The translations under genes and the position numbers were made by a program. From positions 1 through 64,000 of the forward strand of contig NZ_BAABJX010000028.1 in the NCBI RefSeq assembly GCF_039543525.1: 64,000 nucleotides of DNA. Direction: 5' to 3'. This document shows, one piece after another, positions 25,928 to 34,860 of the stretch. Source of the DNA: Algivirga pacifica. Lineage in GTDB: Bacteria > Bacteroidota > Bacteroidia > Cytophagales > Flammeovirgaceae. Positions within the stretch are counted from its first letter, which is position 1; each line of letters begins with the position of its first letter. The notes under the pieces are model-generated. The model did no database searches and was not told where the DNA came from. It saw nothing but the letters and a program-made list of their open reading frames with translations.

Positions 25928-27376
25928 ATGTACAAACATTTGCTATATATTGGTTGCTTGCTGATGGCACACATTGGTGTTGCGCAGTCTACTCAAAATA
26001 GCGTTCCGACCTTGAGTATGTCTGAGGCGATTTCAAAAAGCTTAAAGAATAACTATGATATCTTAATTGAGCAAAAACGACAAGAAGATGCTGAGCAGTT
26101 GAATAGCTGGGGGCAGGCAGGGCGGTATCCTACTGTTGCTTTTCAGGGAGGAGGGCAAAGTAATTACATCGATAATAAGCCAGCGAACCCTTTTGCTCTG
26201 GCAGGAAATAACATCAGCAATAGTATTAACGCAGCATTGAATGCAGAGTGGACACTATTCAATGGGTTTCGGGTCAATATTTCTAAAGAGCAACTAGAGA
26301 AAATGGAGGCGCAATCCAATCAACAGGCGCAGATGGTGATTGAAAGTGCTGTGGAGCAAACGATTTTGGCTTATTACAATGTGCAGTTACAAGAAGAAAA
26401 CCTGAAGGTTTTTAAAACGGTATTGGATCTCTCAAAAGATAGGGTGGAGCTGGTACGCCTACAAAGAGAGTTGGGGAGTGGAACTACTTTTGACGTTTCT
26501 CAGGAAGAAACCACGTTCTATAATGATTCCTCTAATTTTGTGAATCAGGAGTTGGTGGTGGCGAATGCGTATCGGGATCTTAACCTATTAATGGGAGAGA
26601 AGCAGTTGAATCAGACGTACCAATTGACTGATAAGTTGAGTTATAAACCTCAGGATTATGCTTATGAGGATCTATTGGAAAGGATGCAATCGCAGAATAG
26701 TAATCTGCAGCGACAGTATACGACCTTGGCTTTAAGACAACTTGAGATTAGAGCGCAGAAAACATTGAGATCTCCTGATGTCAGATTAAATGCTGGGTAT
26801 AGTGGCACCCAAAACTGGTTTACGGCAGATTTCCCTATACGTACCGAAAGTGAAGTGCAGATTCCTGCGGGAGTAGGTCCTACTGATCCGGTCACTTGGG
26901 CTGATTTTGTTAATCTATTTGGAGGTAGTGACGTGGAGGAAGGAGAGACCTTAACAGAACGTCAGACCAATGCAGGGTATAGCTATGGCCCTTTTGCCCA
27001 ACTGAATATTAATATTCCGATTTATACAGGGGGAAGAAATCGCAGGGCAATACAATCGGCTCGCCTGGCTTATGAGCAAGAACAAGTGAATACCACGAAG
27101 GTATTACAAACGTTGATGAATGAACTCAATAAAACCTATGAGCAATACCTTAACCGTAGGGAACTGGTGGAGTTGACGGAGAAAAGTGTTGCGGCCGCAG
27201 ATATTAACTTACGCCTCAGTAAAGAACAACTGGAACAGGGCACTATCAATTCCTTTGATTATCGTCAGGTACAAACACGTTACCTGAATGCTGCTTTTCG
27301 ACATTTGTCGGCACAGTATGATTTAATTCAGAGTAATGCGGCTTTATTACGATTGACAGGCGGAATTGTAGATTGA
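25928..27376 (+). CDS. TolC-like outer membrane efflux protein
   Basis: Outer-membrane channel of 482 aa, third part of the RND system. A signal peptide (residues 1-19, ending GVAQS) precedes two OEP repeats: about 25-215 and 235-480, each a long helical hairpin with a beta segment. Typical stretches are LNAEWTLFNGFRVNISKEQLEK and LNINIPIYTGGRNRRAIQSARLAYEQ. A 214-nt gap filled by a hairpin-module array separates it from the pump, so its expression could be modulated relative to the first two genes. Confidence 0.92.
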   Translation: MYKHLLYIGCLLMAHIGVAQSTQNSVPTLSMSEAISKSLKNNYDILIEQKRQEDAEQLNSWGQAGRYPTVAFQGGGQSNYIDNKPANPFALAGNNISNSINAALNAEWTLFNGFRVNISKEQLEKMEAQSNQQAQMVIESAVEQTILAYYNVQLQEENLKVFKTVLDLSKDRVELVRLQRELGSGTTFDVSQEETTFYNDSSNFVNQELVVANAYRDLNLLMGEKQLNQTYQLTDKLSYKPQDYAYEDLLERMQSQNSNLQRQYTTLALRQLEIRAQKTLRSPDVRLNAGYSGTQNWFTADFPIRTESEVQIPAGVGPTDPVTWADFVNLFGGSDVEEGETLTERQTNAGYSYGPFAQLNINIPIYTGGRNRRAIQSARLAYEQEQVNTTKVLQTLMNELNKTYEQYLNRRELVELTEKSVAAADINLRLSKEQLEQGTINSFDYRQVQTRYLNAAFRHLSAQYDLIQSNAALLRLTGGIVD

Positions 27377-27453
27377 TGTAGGCCCTTGCTCAATGTTGTC
27401 AACATAAGCTGAAAGTAAAAAGGTAGAAACTGGGTAGAGATTGGGTAGAGACT

Positions 27454-27525
27454 GGTCTTTGCGTCCTCGCAAAGACCAAAGCATAATGGGAGCGTCCTCG
27501 CTCCGGTTACATGAGCGAGGACGCT
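27454..27525. repeat. GCGTCCTCGC hairpin cluster
   Basis: GGTCTTTGCG-TCCT-CGCAAAGACC (27454-27477) is a perfect hairpin. GGAGCG-TCCT-CGCTCC (27489-27504) is a second, and GAGCGAGGACGCT (27513-27525) is the inverted copy of the second. The 11-bp unit GGGTAGAGATT/GGGTAGAGACT repeats just before (about 27432-27455). This is REP-like and may end the tolC transcript. Confidence 0.7.
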
Positions 27526-27608
27526 AGGACTAGTACTTAGTGTGAGTTGAACTGTTTATTGAAATATTACAAATATGATCAGATAACAATTCAACGATTC
27601 AACAAGCC

Positions 27609-28022
27609 TCACTTATTTTCAGTCTCTTCTTCCTCAAAACTTGCCTTAAATTCCTGAGTCGCCGCATAACCTTTCGCAGCCCCAAAACTTAAGGTCCATA
27701 GCAAATGACTTGCTGCATAGATTAACGTAGCGGTTGCTAAAGCATCCAGAAACCATGCCCCTATATGACCAATGATTCCCCAATCAGGCATATACGACAA
27801 GGCCGGCAACGTTTCAATGCCAGTAAAGGCATGGAGCACTAGCGCAATCCAGAAGCCAAAGCAATAAGGGCAATGCCACCCTTCGTATAACTTCTGTAAG
27901 GGAGTAGGTAGTGCTTCAATAATTTTGTTGAACCATGTTCCCCATTCCGGAAGCTTATTCCATATCAATATATGAATGGCTAATCCCATTAATGCTAATT
28001 CAAAGTTGATTGTATTTTCCAT
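27609..28022 (-). CDS. Small membrane protein with a CPYC motif
   Basis: A 137-aa membrane protein of unknown function with hydrophobic segments at about 8-24, 53-68 and 86-112. The sequence WHCPYCFGFWIALVLHAF resembles the Cys-x-x-Cys-x-x-Phe-Trp motif of small DUF1360-type proteins. The acidic C-terminus is cytoplasmic-like. It starts 58 nt after the TetR gene on the same strand, so it is probably controlled by that regulator. Confidence 0.65.
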   Translation of the reverse strand: MENTINFELALMGLAIHILIWNKLPEWGTWFNKIIEALPTPLQKLYEGWHCPYCFGFWIALVLHAFTGIETLPALSYMPDWGIIGHIGAWFLDALATATLIYAASHLLWTLSFGAAKGYAATQEFKASFEEEETENK

Positions 28023-28080
28023 AGTGTTGATTGTTTGTTTTATTAATTCAAGAGTTTATCTACTACTTTCTTTTATATCG

Positions 28081-28623
28081 CTATACGGTAATGCCATTCA
28101 GGAATGAAGTCCATGCCATTTGCAGAACCTCCTCTTTATTGGATTGATCTTCGTGAATCAGACTTGTGGCAGCATCTACCGTAGAAAGGTAAAAACGCTC
28201 TACCCATACAAGAGAATAAGCAGAAGACAAGACTTTTTCTTCCTGAAGAGTTTTCAACAACTCCCTGAATAATTTCATCATCTCTTTAAGATCCGAAGCT
28301 TCCTCTTCTTTCGTCTGAATACTATCCTTATAATGATATAGAAATCGGAATTGATAGCCACTGTTGATGTCATTCCTAAACATTGCCTTAAGCTGTTCTA
28401 TGGGCGTATTGAAAGAGACAACTGCCTCTCTTGTTTTTTCTAACCAAAGGTGGCTTGCATAACGAGTGATCTCTTCGATTAACTCAGCTTTACTACCAAA
28501 GTACCGGTGCAATGTTCTTCTACTTAAATTGATGGCCGTCCCAATTTCTTCCATAGAGGCAGAGGGAGTATGACTGAGCAATTCAATTGCTCCTTTGACT
28601 ATTTTTTCCTTAGTATTTTTCAT
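28081..28623 (-). CDS. TetR family transcriptional regulator
   Basis: A 180-aa regulator. The N-terminal helix-turn-helix (about 5-50) reads KIVKGAIELLSHTPSASMEE then LSRRTLHRYFGSKAELIEEI, a standard TetR DNA-binding domain. The C-terminal ligand domain has no recognisable specificity. A palindromic operator lies between the -33 and -7 elements of its own promoter, suggesting autorepression and control of the downstream membrane-protein gene. Confidence 0.92.
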   Translation of the reverse strand: MKNTKEKIVKGAIELLSHTPSASMEEIGTAINLSRRTLHRYFGSKAELIEEITRYASHLWLEKTREAVVSFNTPIEQLKAMFRNDINSGYQFRFLYHYKDSIQTKEEEASDLKEMMKLFRELLKTLQEEKVLSSAYSLVWVERFYLSTVDAATSLIHEDQSNKEEVLQMAWTSFLNGITV

Positions 28624-28641
28624 AATGTCTCAATTGTGTAA

Positions 28642-28672
28642 CAAAAGTATAAATGTCACATGTGTGAGACAA
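28642..28672 (-). promoter_or_regulatory. Promoter of the tetR-membrane protein operon
   Basis: On the minus strand TTG (28670-28672) and TACTTTTG (28642-28649, exact TAnnTTTG) are about 20 nt apart, and the start codon lies 18-19 nt beyond. This is one of the best promoter matches in the window. Confidence 0.6.
28654..28671. promoter_or_regulatory. Probable TetR operator
   Basis: TGTCACATGTGTGAGACA is an 18-bp imperfect palindrome of the form TGTCnCAnnnnTGnGACA. It sits exactly between the -33 and -7 boxes, where a bound repressor would block polymerase. A related half-site TGTCTCA lies at 28626-28632. Confidence 0.55.
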
Positions 28673-28789
28673 GTTAATTAACATCCTTTTAACTATTTAT
28701 TGTATGCTTGCTTGAAATCCATATTTTGAGTACAAGACCTTCAAAGGGAGGGCTGATCAGTTGAAATAAACCAATTACTGTATTAGACT

Positions 28790-29266
28790 ATGGATCATCA
28801 AGTGATTAGAGAGCATATTGTACGCCTGTTGAGCTGGGAAGAAGCACACGTAGGCTTTGAATCCACAATAGAGGATATTCCAGAAGAACTTAGAGGGAAA
28901 ACTGTAGAAAATTTCCCACACTCTTTATGGCAGTTATTAGAGCACATCCGCATTTGTCAATGGGATATATTGGATTTCTGCATTAATCCAGAGTATCAGG
29001 AGATGGAATGGCCCAAGGATTACTGGCCTACTAGCCCTACCCCTCCTTCCTCTCAAGCCTGGGATGAAAGTATACGTCAAGTACTTGCCGATAGAGAAGC
29101 GCTGAAACAGCTGGCAGTAGATCCTCAAGTAGATTTAACTTCTGAGATTCCTCATGGAGATGGGCAGACCTATTATAGGGAGCTATTACTTGTGGCTGAT
29201 CATAATGCCTATCATGTCGGACAGTTGGCCATGTTACGGAGGTTATTGGGGATTTGGGATTCGTGA
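28790..29266 (+). CDS. DinB superfamily protein
   Basis: A 158-aa DinB/YfiT-type four-helix-bundle protein. The three metal ligands expected for the fold are His52 in QLLEHIRI, and His138 and His142 in VADHNAYHVGQL. Members include thiol transferases (bacillithiol or mycothiol dependent) and proteins of unknown function, so no reaction is assigned. It is divergent from the TetR gene and convergent with the flavin reductase gene, only a few bases away. Confidence 0.88.
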   Translation: MDHQVIREHIVRLLSWEEAHVGFESTIEDIPEELRGKTVENFPHSLWQLLEHIRICQWDILDFCINPEYQEMEWPKDYWPTSPTPPSSQAWDESIRQVLADREALKQLAVDPQVDLTSEIPHGDGQTYYRELLLVADHNAYHVGQLAMLRRLLGIWDS

Positions 29267-29273
29267 GTATACC

Positions 29274-29909
29274 CTATTTATTAAAGTCGGGCACATCCTT
29301 TAGGTGTGCATAAGGAAATTGAGCGATTTTTTGCAAACGATAGTATTGATTCAGGCCACCGATTCCCACGGTATTGATCGTTTCCAGGTTTAAATGTCCT
29401 TCCTCTTCCATCATATCATCAGGAAACTGTAGGTGCAATATACGGCCGACAAGCATGATGGTATTATTGGTAGTGATAGGAATTTCTTCTACCAGTTCAA
29501 GACCTATTTTCAAGGGACTTTCTTTCACGAAAGGGGCGCTAAAATCATGTAGATACTCTTTCGTCAATCCACAGCGATCGAACTCAGACACTTCTTGGGG
29601 AAACTTGGCAGAGGTATAATGTGCATGCTCAATAAGATTAGTGGGAATTGCATTTACGGTAAAGGCACCAGAGGATTTAATATTGAGATAGGTATCTCTG
29701 GGCTTTTCATGTTGAGGACGAAAGATAATACCCAATAGGGCCGGGTCACTACCTAAATGCACGATATTACTGAATATAGCGACATTGCTTTGTCCTCTGT
29801 CTGATTGGGTACCAATGAGATTCCCTGGTTTAATCCCAGTAATACAATTGATCATGTTTAGCCGACGAATACGCGGCATGGCTTCGATAGCTTCTTTGGA
29901 AAAATACAT
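29274..29909 (-). CDS. Flavin reductase-like FMN-binding protein
   Basis: About 211 aa with the flavin-reductase-like split-barrel fold: NVAIFSNIVHLGSDPALLGIIFRP, then GAFTVNAIP and HAHYTSAKFP. Such proteins bind FMN and may reduce it with NAD(P)H or act as small oxidoreductases. The start is placed at the ATG of MYFSKEAIEAMPR; an in-frame ATG 15 codons upstream exists but would nearly overlap the preceding gene. It lies directly downstream of the DUF2805 gene and is probably in one operon with it. Confidence 0.82.
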   Translation of the reverse strand: MYFSKEAIEAMPRIRRLNMINCITGIKPGNLIGTQSDRGQSNVAIFSNIVHLGSDPALLGIIFRPQHEKPRDTYLNIKSSGAFTVNAIPTNLIEHAHYTSAKFPQEVSEFDRCGLTKEYLHDFSAPFVKESPLKIGLELVEEIPITTNNTIMLVGRILHLQFPDDMMEEEGHLNLETINTVGIGGLNQYYRLQKIAQFPYAHLKDVPDFNK

Positions 29910-29954
29910 AGTGATATGTTGAAGTAATAGTGTTATTGGAAAGGTTAAAGGCAA

Positions 29955-30230
29955 TTACCTTTTGGCAATCTTGTTCATGGAAATAGGCCGTTGGCGGCTA
30001 CATTTAAAGCGTTTAATATCGGAAGATCGCTTATGTAAATGCTTTTGACTTGGACCGCTATTCACTCTTTTACGCCACAGCTTGAAACTACTCTCTTTGA
30101 GTGTAGCACGCATAAGTTTGATTACGTCGGCTTCTTTAAGGCCAAATTGATAGTCGATGGCCTCGAAAGGTGTGCGGTCTTCCCAGGCCATCTGAATAAC
30201 TCTGTCTTTTTCTACTTCGCTTAGCTTCAT
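29955..30230 (-). CDS. DUF2805 / TIGR03643 family small protein
   Basis: A 91-aa basic protein. The core VIQMAWEDRTPFEAI, FGLKEADVIKLMR and SFKLWRKRV is the DUF2805 signature, a compact helix-turn-helix-like unit common in Bacteroidetes and marine proteobacteria. Its function is unknown. It is cotranscribed with the flavin-reductase-like gene. Confidence 0.85.
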   Translation of the reverse strand: MKLSEVEKDRVIQMAWEDRTPFEAIDYQFGLKEADVIKLMRATLKESSFKLWRKRVNSGPSQKHLHKRSSDIKRFKCSRQRPISMNKIAKR

Positions 30231-30281
30231 AGTGATTTTTTTCAGGTAACGAAGTGTTAAGGATTATGTTTGCTAACAATT

Positions 30282-31661
30282 CTATTTGGGATCAATATTC
30301 TGATTGATACAAAATAGATTTTCAGGATCATACTTTCTTTTAACCTCAACCAATCGATCATAATTGTCACCGTAAGTGGCTCGTATACGATCTTGTCCTT
30401 CTTCCATCATGAAATTCACATAAGCAGCGCCCATGCTGTAGGGATGTACTGCTTCCCAATAGTGTTTCCCCCATTCTTTTAATTCATCTTTTTGGGAGGC
30501 GTCTGGAGAAATGGCGGCAATGACCATAGACCAGCGTGCATCCCTACAACACCAGGCGGTTTCCTCAGGTCCCACTCGATTCACTGCTCCATCAATGGGG
30601 TACATGTGCATTAGGGATAGTTGACTAGGAGATTTCATGATATATTCAATATGAGCATCAATTGCCTCATCAGTCAATTCTTTAACAAAGTCCCCTTTCC
30701 AGTACCATTGTAATCCTTTTGGGAGCAGTCCATCAAATAGTGATTGTATAACCGTAAATGGCATTTCTTGCATACCATCCATAAGAGGGGCAGGAAGGGA
30801 TTCCCGAATGGGTTTTAGGGCTTCTTCTGCTTCTTCCAAAGGACCAGAGAAACAAGAGATGATGGCACAAACTTTCTTATTCCAAATGGCTTCCGGGAAT
30901 GGAGCAGTAGAAGGGACTGTTTTTACTCCTACAAAAGGACAAAGATCTTCTCGGCAGTTAGGAAGAAAATCACGGTACCATTGCATGATTTCTTTGGTAT
31001 GAGAAATATCCCAAAAAATAGGTCCAGCATATACCATATCGACCGGGTGGGCTTTAAAAAGAAAACTTACGACAACGCCAAAATTACCGCCACCACCACG
31101 TATTGCCCAAAATAAATCGGGATGTTCCTCTTCACTAGCTGTGACTAAACGACCATCAGCCAAGACCATATCCACTTCCAGTAGATTGTCGATGGTTAGG
31201 CCATATTTTCTGGATAGGTATCCATGTCCTCCTCCAAGTGTCAGGCCTGCAATTCCTGTTGTAGAAACGATACCGGCAGGTACAGCCAAGCCAAAAGCAT
31301 GGGTGGCGTGATCCACATCTCCTTGCGTACAGCCAGGCTCTACTCTGACAGTCTTGGCTTTGGGGTTGACATGGATTCCTTTCATTTGGGAGAGGTCTAG
31401 CATCATACCGTCATCACAGCTCGCTAACCCGGGTCCATTATGTCCCCCACCACGAATAGCCAATAACAGCTCATTATCTCTAGCAAAATTTACGGCAGTA
31501 ATAACATCGGCTACATTACTGCACTGTGCTATTAAATCAGGGTACTTGTCAATCATACCATTGTATAACTGACGAGCACTTTCATAACTACTATCGTTTC
31601 GTTGAATAAGATTTCCTCTAAACGCAGCATGTAATCCTTCTAAATGTGATGTGTCTACCAT
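30282..31661 (-). CDS. FAD-linked oxidase, berberine bridge enzyme-like
   Basis: A 459-aa flavoprotein of the vanillyl-alcohol/berberine bridge oxidase group. The N-terminal FAD_binding_4 domain contains AIRGGGHNGPG; His74 matches the residue that binds FAD covalently through C8-alpha. The second attachment Cys of bicovalent members is absent (the region reads AGIVSTTGIAGLTLGGG). The C-terminal BBE domain is clear (YVNFMMEEGQDRIRATYGDN then KYDPENLF). The substrate, perhaps a sugar or aromatic alcohol, is unknown. No signal peptide is seen. Confidence 0.9.
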   Translation of the reverse strand: MVDTSHLEGLHAAFRGNLIQRNDSSYESARQLYNGMIDKYPDLIAQCSNVADVITAVNFARDNELLLAIRGGGHNGPGLASCDDGMMLDLSQMKGIHVNPKAKTVRVEPGCTQGDVDHATHAFGLAVPAGIVSTTGIAGLTLGGGHGYLSRKYGLTIDNLLEVDMVLADGRLVTASEEEHPDLFWAIRGGGGNFGVVVSFLFKAHPVDMVYAGPIFWDISHTKEIMQWYRDFLPNCREDLCPFVGVKTVPSTAPFPEAIWNKKVCAIISCFSGPLEEAEEALKPIRESLPAPLMDGMQEMPFTVIQSLFDGLLPKGLQWYWKGDFVKELTDEAIDAHIEYIMKSPSQLSLMHMYPIDGAVNRVGPEETAWCCRDARWSMVIAAISPDASQKDELKEWGKHYWEAVHPYSMGAAYVNFMMEEGQDRIRATYGDNYDRLVEVKRKYDPENLFCINQNIDPK

Positions 31662-31817
31662 AACCTTATTGTTTGCTGATGAATAATTATATTCTGCCTA
31701 CAATAAAAAAACGATAGATTCACCTACTCCCGTTCTTGAAAAAGAACTTATCTCAATACTGATAACTTATATAGTATTAGGGTTTTGTAGAAAAAAAGTA
31801 TAATTGATTTTTATCAT

Positions 31818-34229
31818 TTATTTAGGGATACTGATACGAACTTTATTGACAAAACCAGTAAACTCAGACTCTTCAACATCCTTGAAAACCTTTTCCACAA
31901 CTTGTGTAGCATCATCCTTACCTACATCGGCTGTTTCATCAGCCGAAAAAACAGAGGGTTGTGTTTTATCCACACGTCCTTCTGCAACCTTGTTGCCATC
32001 GACGTATAGTGTGGCCGTACCACCTTTCCCTGCGCCGTTTCCATCATAGTCGAAGACCAATTTGATTTCCGCTTGCGTAGCTTTTAGGGCCTTGGGGGCT
32101 TGAATGGTATAGTTCTGTAGTCCAAAGTAATTGTAGGTATAGGCGGGCTTCCCATTATTCATGTATAAGGCCCATCCGCCAAATTTACCACCCTGACAAA
32201 GGATGATTCCATGTCCCTTGCCATTTAAGGATACATTGGCAACGATTTCCTTAGAAGTGTTTTTAATATTTAAGAAGGTATTTTCCATAATTCCTTCCAT
32301 GCCGTCAGCTAAAGTGAGAGTTTTTCGATCTCCTATCAGGTCGGGTCTTCCGGCATTTTTGGCATTAAACCGTTCATAGATGCGATCATCTAATGGATAA
32401 ACATTATTGTTGATTGCTTCTACCTCAAAAAGTTCTTTAAGTTCCTGTAGCTTTTCAGGGTACTCTGATGCGATGTTGTTGACAAGGCTGAAGTCTTCCT
32501 CAATATTATATAGTTCCCATTCCTCTTCGTCAAACTTACCTAATGGTTTTCCTTGCCATGGGATGATATGTACTACGCGAGCTAGCCAACCATCTTTATA
32601 AATAGCTCGGTTCCCGAACATTTCGAAATATTGTACAGTATGCTGGTCTTTAGCTTCCTTATTTTCGGTTGCATAAAGCATACTGACCCCGTCCATAGGG
32701 ATCTGTTTTACGCCATTGATGGATGTTGGGGCAGGTAAGCTGGCCGCTTCTAATACCGTAGCAGCAACATCATTGACATGATGCCATTGTGATCGAATCT
32801 CTCCTCTGGCTTTAAAACCTTTGGGCCAGTGCATCACCATACCGTTGCGGGTTCCTCCAAAGTCTGCAGCCATTTGCTTGGTCCATTTAAAAGGAGCGTC
32901 AGTAGCTACTGCCCAGGCAGCGGCCATGTGTGGGAAAGAGTTAGGGCCTCCCCAATCCTCGGCTTTGCTTAGCATATTTTCGATTGTTTCCTCGTCAAAA
33001 ATGCCATTGAGATGAATGAGTTCATTGTACGTTCCCTCCAGTCCTCCTTCTGCACTGGAGCCATTATCCCCCATAATATAGATAAATAAAGTATTGTCCA
33101 GTTGACCTATTTCCTCAATGGCATCGACCAATCGACCGACTTCATGGTCGGTATGCTCAGCAAAGCCAGCATAGGTTTCCATTTGAAGGGCAAAGAGCTG
33201 TTTTTCTTCCTCACTGAGTTTCTCCCAATCTTGAATGTCTTCAGGCATTGGAGCCAATTGAGCATTTTTAGGAATTACCCCCATCTCTTTTTGTCTTTTA
33301 AAGGTCTCTTCTCTTAGTTTCAACCATCCTTTATCAAATTTACCTTTGTATTTCTGAATCCATTCTTTGGGAGCGTGGTGAGGAGCGTGTACAGCACCTG
33401 TGGCATAATAAATCATGAAAGGCTTATCTGGCGTCATTGCTTGTTGGAACTTGACCCACTCAATAGCTTCATCAGTCATGTCCGTAGTAAAATGATAGTC
33501 GGAATGATCTTTTTTACTGACCTTCGTAACACCATCAAAAATAACAGGATCCCATTGATTCGTTTCCCCTCCGATAAAGCCATAAAACTTATCAAACCCA
33601 GAGCTGGTGGGCCATCGATCATAAGGACCGGAAACAGAGACTTCCCAAGTAGCTGTCTCATGCCACTTCCCGAAGGCTGCCGTACTATAACCATTCTGAC
33701 GTAGCGTTTCTGCAAAGTATTTAGCATTGTCAGGACGTATTCCCTGATTGCCATAAAACCCAGTGGCAATTTCCATCACGGAACCGACATTTACATTATG
33801 ATGATTACGCCCCGACAAAAGGGATGCTCGGGTAGGAGAGCACAGGGCTGTGGTGTGGAAACGGTTAAAACGCAATCCATTTTCCGCAAGTTTATCAAAG
33901 GTAGGTGTATTGATAGCCCCGCCAAAAGTACTGGTAGCCCCAAAACCAATATCATCAATTAATACAATCACGACATTGGGCGCGTTTTCGGGAGCGTTTA
34001 CTTTAAATGCTTCAGGTTTTTGTGCATCTCGGGCATCCATTGTGGTGATAGATGGTTGAGTAGGGGGTTGAATGGGCAGTACTGTTCTGTCAATTTTATT
34101 TGTGGGAGGAGTATTGCTAGTGGTTTCCTTATTAGAGGGAGAACAACTGACAATTCCCAACAATAGTAACAGAAGTGTACAGTAAGCATACACTTCGTTG
34201 AGGTGTAAATGTCTTTTGTTATGATGCAT
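31818..34229 (-). CDS. Arylsulfatase, lipoprotein
   Basis: An 803-aa type I sulfatase. A hydrophobic leader ends in a lipobox (LLGIVSC, Cys29), so it is probably anchored in the periplasm or on the outer membrane. Metal-binding Asp92-Asp93 lie in VLIDDIGFG. Cys130 in CSPTRASLLSGR is the residue converted to formylglycine by an anaerobic-type or Cys-type maturase. IMGDNGSSAEGG is the second metal site. Residues about 640-803 form a beta-rich tail like that of long Mycobacterium/Pseudomonas-type arylsulfatases. The substrate is unknown; marine sulfated polysaccharide is plausible. No sulfatase-maturation gene is nearby. Confidence 0.92.
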   Translation of the reverse strand: MHHNKRHLHLNEVYAYCTLLLLLLGIVSCSPSNKETTSNTPPTNKIDRTVLPIQPPTQPSITTMDARDAQKPEAFKVNAPENAPNVVIVLIDDIGFGATSTFGGAINTPTFDKLAENGLRFNRFHTTALCSPTRASLLSGRNHHNVNVGSVMEIATGFYGNQGIRPDNAKYFAETLRQNGYSTAAFGKWHETATWEVSVSGPYDRWPTSSGFDKFYGFIGGETNQWDPVIFDGVTKVSKKDHSDYHFTTDMTDEAIEWVKFQQAMTPDKPFMIYYATGAVHAPHHAPKEWIQKYKGKFDKGWLKLREETFKRQKEMGVIPKNAQLAPMPEDIQDWEKLSEEEKQLFALQMETYAGFAEHTDHEVGRLVDAIEEIGQLDNTLFIYIMGDNGSSAEGGLEGTYNELIHLNGIFDEETIENMLSKAEDWGGPNSFPHMAAAWAVATDAPFKWTKQMAADFGGTRNGMVMHWPKGFKARGEIRSQWHHVNDVAATVLEAASLPAPTSINGVKQIPMDGVSMLYATENKEAKDQHTVQYFEMFGNRAIYKDGWLARVVHIIPWQGKPLGKFDEEEWELYNIEEDFSLVNNIASEYPEKLQELKELFEVEAINNNVYPLDDRIYERFNAKNAGRPDLIGDRKTLTLADGMEGIMENTFLNIKNTSKEIVANVSLNGKGHGIILCQGGKFGGWALYMNNGKPAYTYNYFGLQNYTIQAPKALKATQAEIKLVFDYDGNGAGKGGTATLYVDGNKVAEGRVDKTQPSVFSADETADVGKDDATQVVEKVFKDVEESEFTGFVNKVRISIPK

Positions 34230-34336
34230 AATGAGTAGCGTTAATCGCCTTAGCGGTAATACTCAGTATATTTTAATCATAACAATGTAAATATTATTAA
34301 ATGGTTATTTGGTAATAAAAAGCAGCTTTACGTATT

Positions 34337-34413
34337 AGAGCTTGTTTGGAACCACATCTTTCAGTCAATTTATAGAAGTTTTATTCTAAAAATCTGGATT
34401 CCAAACAAGCTCT
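34337..34413. mobile_element. Short MITE-like palindrome
   Basis: AGAGCTTGTTTGGAA (34337-34351) and its exact reverse complement (34399-34413) bound a 77-bp element, flanked on both sides by TATT. The ends match those of the 14441-14613 element at 13 of 15 positions. It could also serve as a terminator for the small membrane-protein gene or the sulfatase promoter region, but the flanking repeat favours a mobile origin. Confidence 0.5.
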
Positions 34414-34446
34414 TATTCATCAAATAGGGGATTAGGAGAGAAAAGA

Positions 34447-34719
34447 TTAATCCTCTGTATCCATCCCAATATTACTTTCATAAAAAGAACCTGTTTTTAC
34501 TGTTCGCTTACCTTTTGTCATTACTTCGAGTGTTTCATTATTGGTCTTCCAAAAATAGCGACTCATCCAGGCTCCTAGAAAAGGTATGGCCCATAATAGG
34601 GTTTTATGAATTTTCTTTCGCTCTTCTTTATAGTAAACAGCTTTATTAATTCTTTTGGTAACATATATGTTTAGAAAAATGTAGGCTATGATGAGTAATA
34701 TGAGAACAGTTATTTCCAT
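34447..34719 (-). CDS. Small membrane protein
   Basis: A 90-aa protein. Residues 3-21 form a hydrophobic helix and about 42-58 (TLLWAIPFLGAWMSRYFW) a second, resembling the phospholipase D N-terminal membrane module without the rest. The tail is hydrophilic. No function can be assigned. It is flanked by a palindromic element and a heptamer array. Confidence 0.6.
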   Translation of the reverse strand: MEITVLILLIIAYIFLNIYVTKRINKAVYYKEERKKIHKTLLWAIPFLGAWMSRYFWKTNNETLEVMTKGKRTVKTGSFYESNIGMDTED

Positions 34720-34803
34720 GGTTATAGGATATTAGATTAAAAAATCTTGTGACAACCAAATTAATAAACAAAAGAAAAAAGGATGAAGAAAAAGATTTAC
34801 TTT

Positions 34804-34852
34804 CCTTCATCCTTCATCCTTCATCCTTCATCCTTCATCCTTCATCCTTCAT
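34804..34852 (-). repeat. Perfect 7 x CCTTCAT heptamer array after hemE
   Basis: Seven identical units in a row, 49 bp. On the minus strand this is ATGAAGG starting eight bases after the hemE stop codon. AAGGATGAAG at about 34780-34790 is the inverse copy, allowing a hairpin. Length variation between strains is likely. Confidence 0.9.
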
Positions 34853-34860
34853 CTCAAAGG

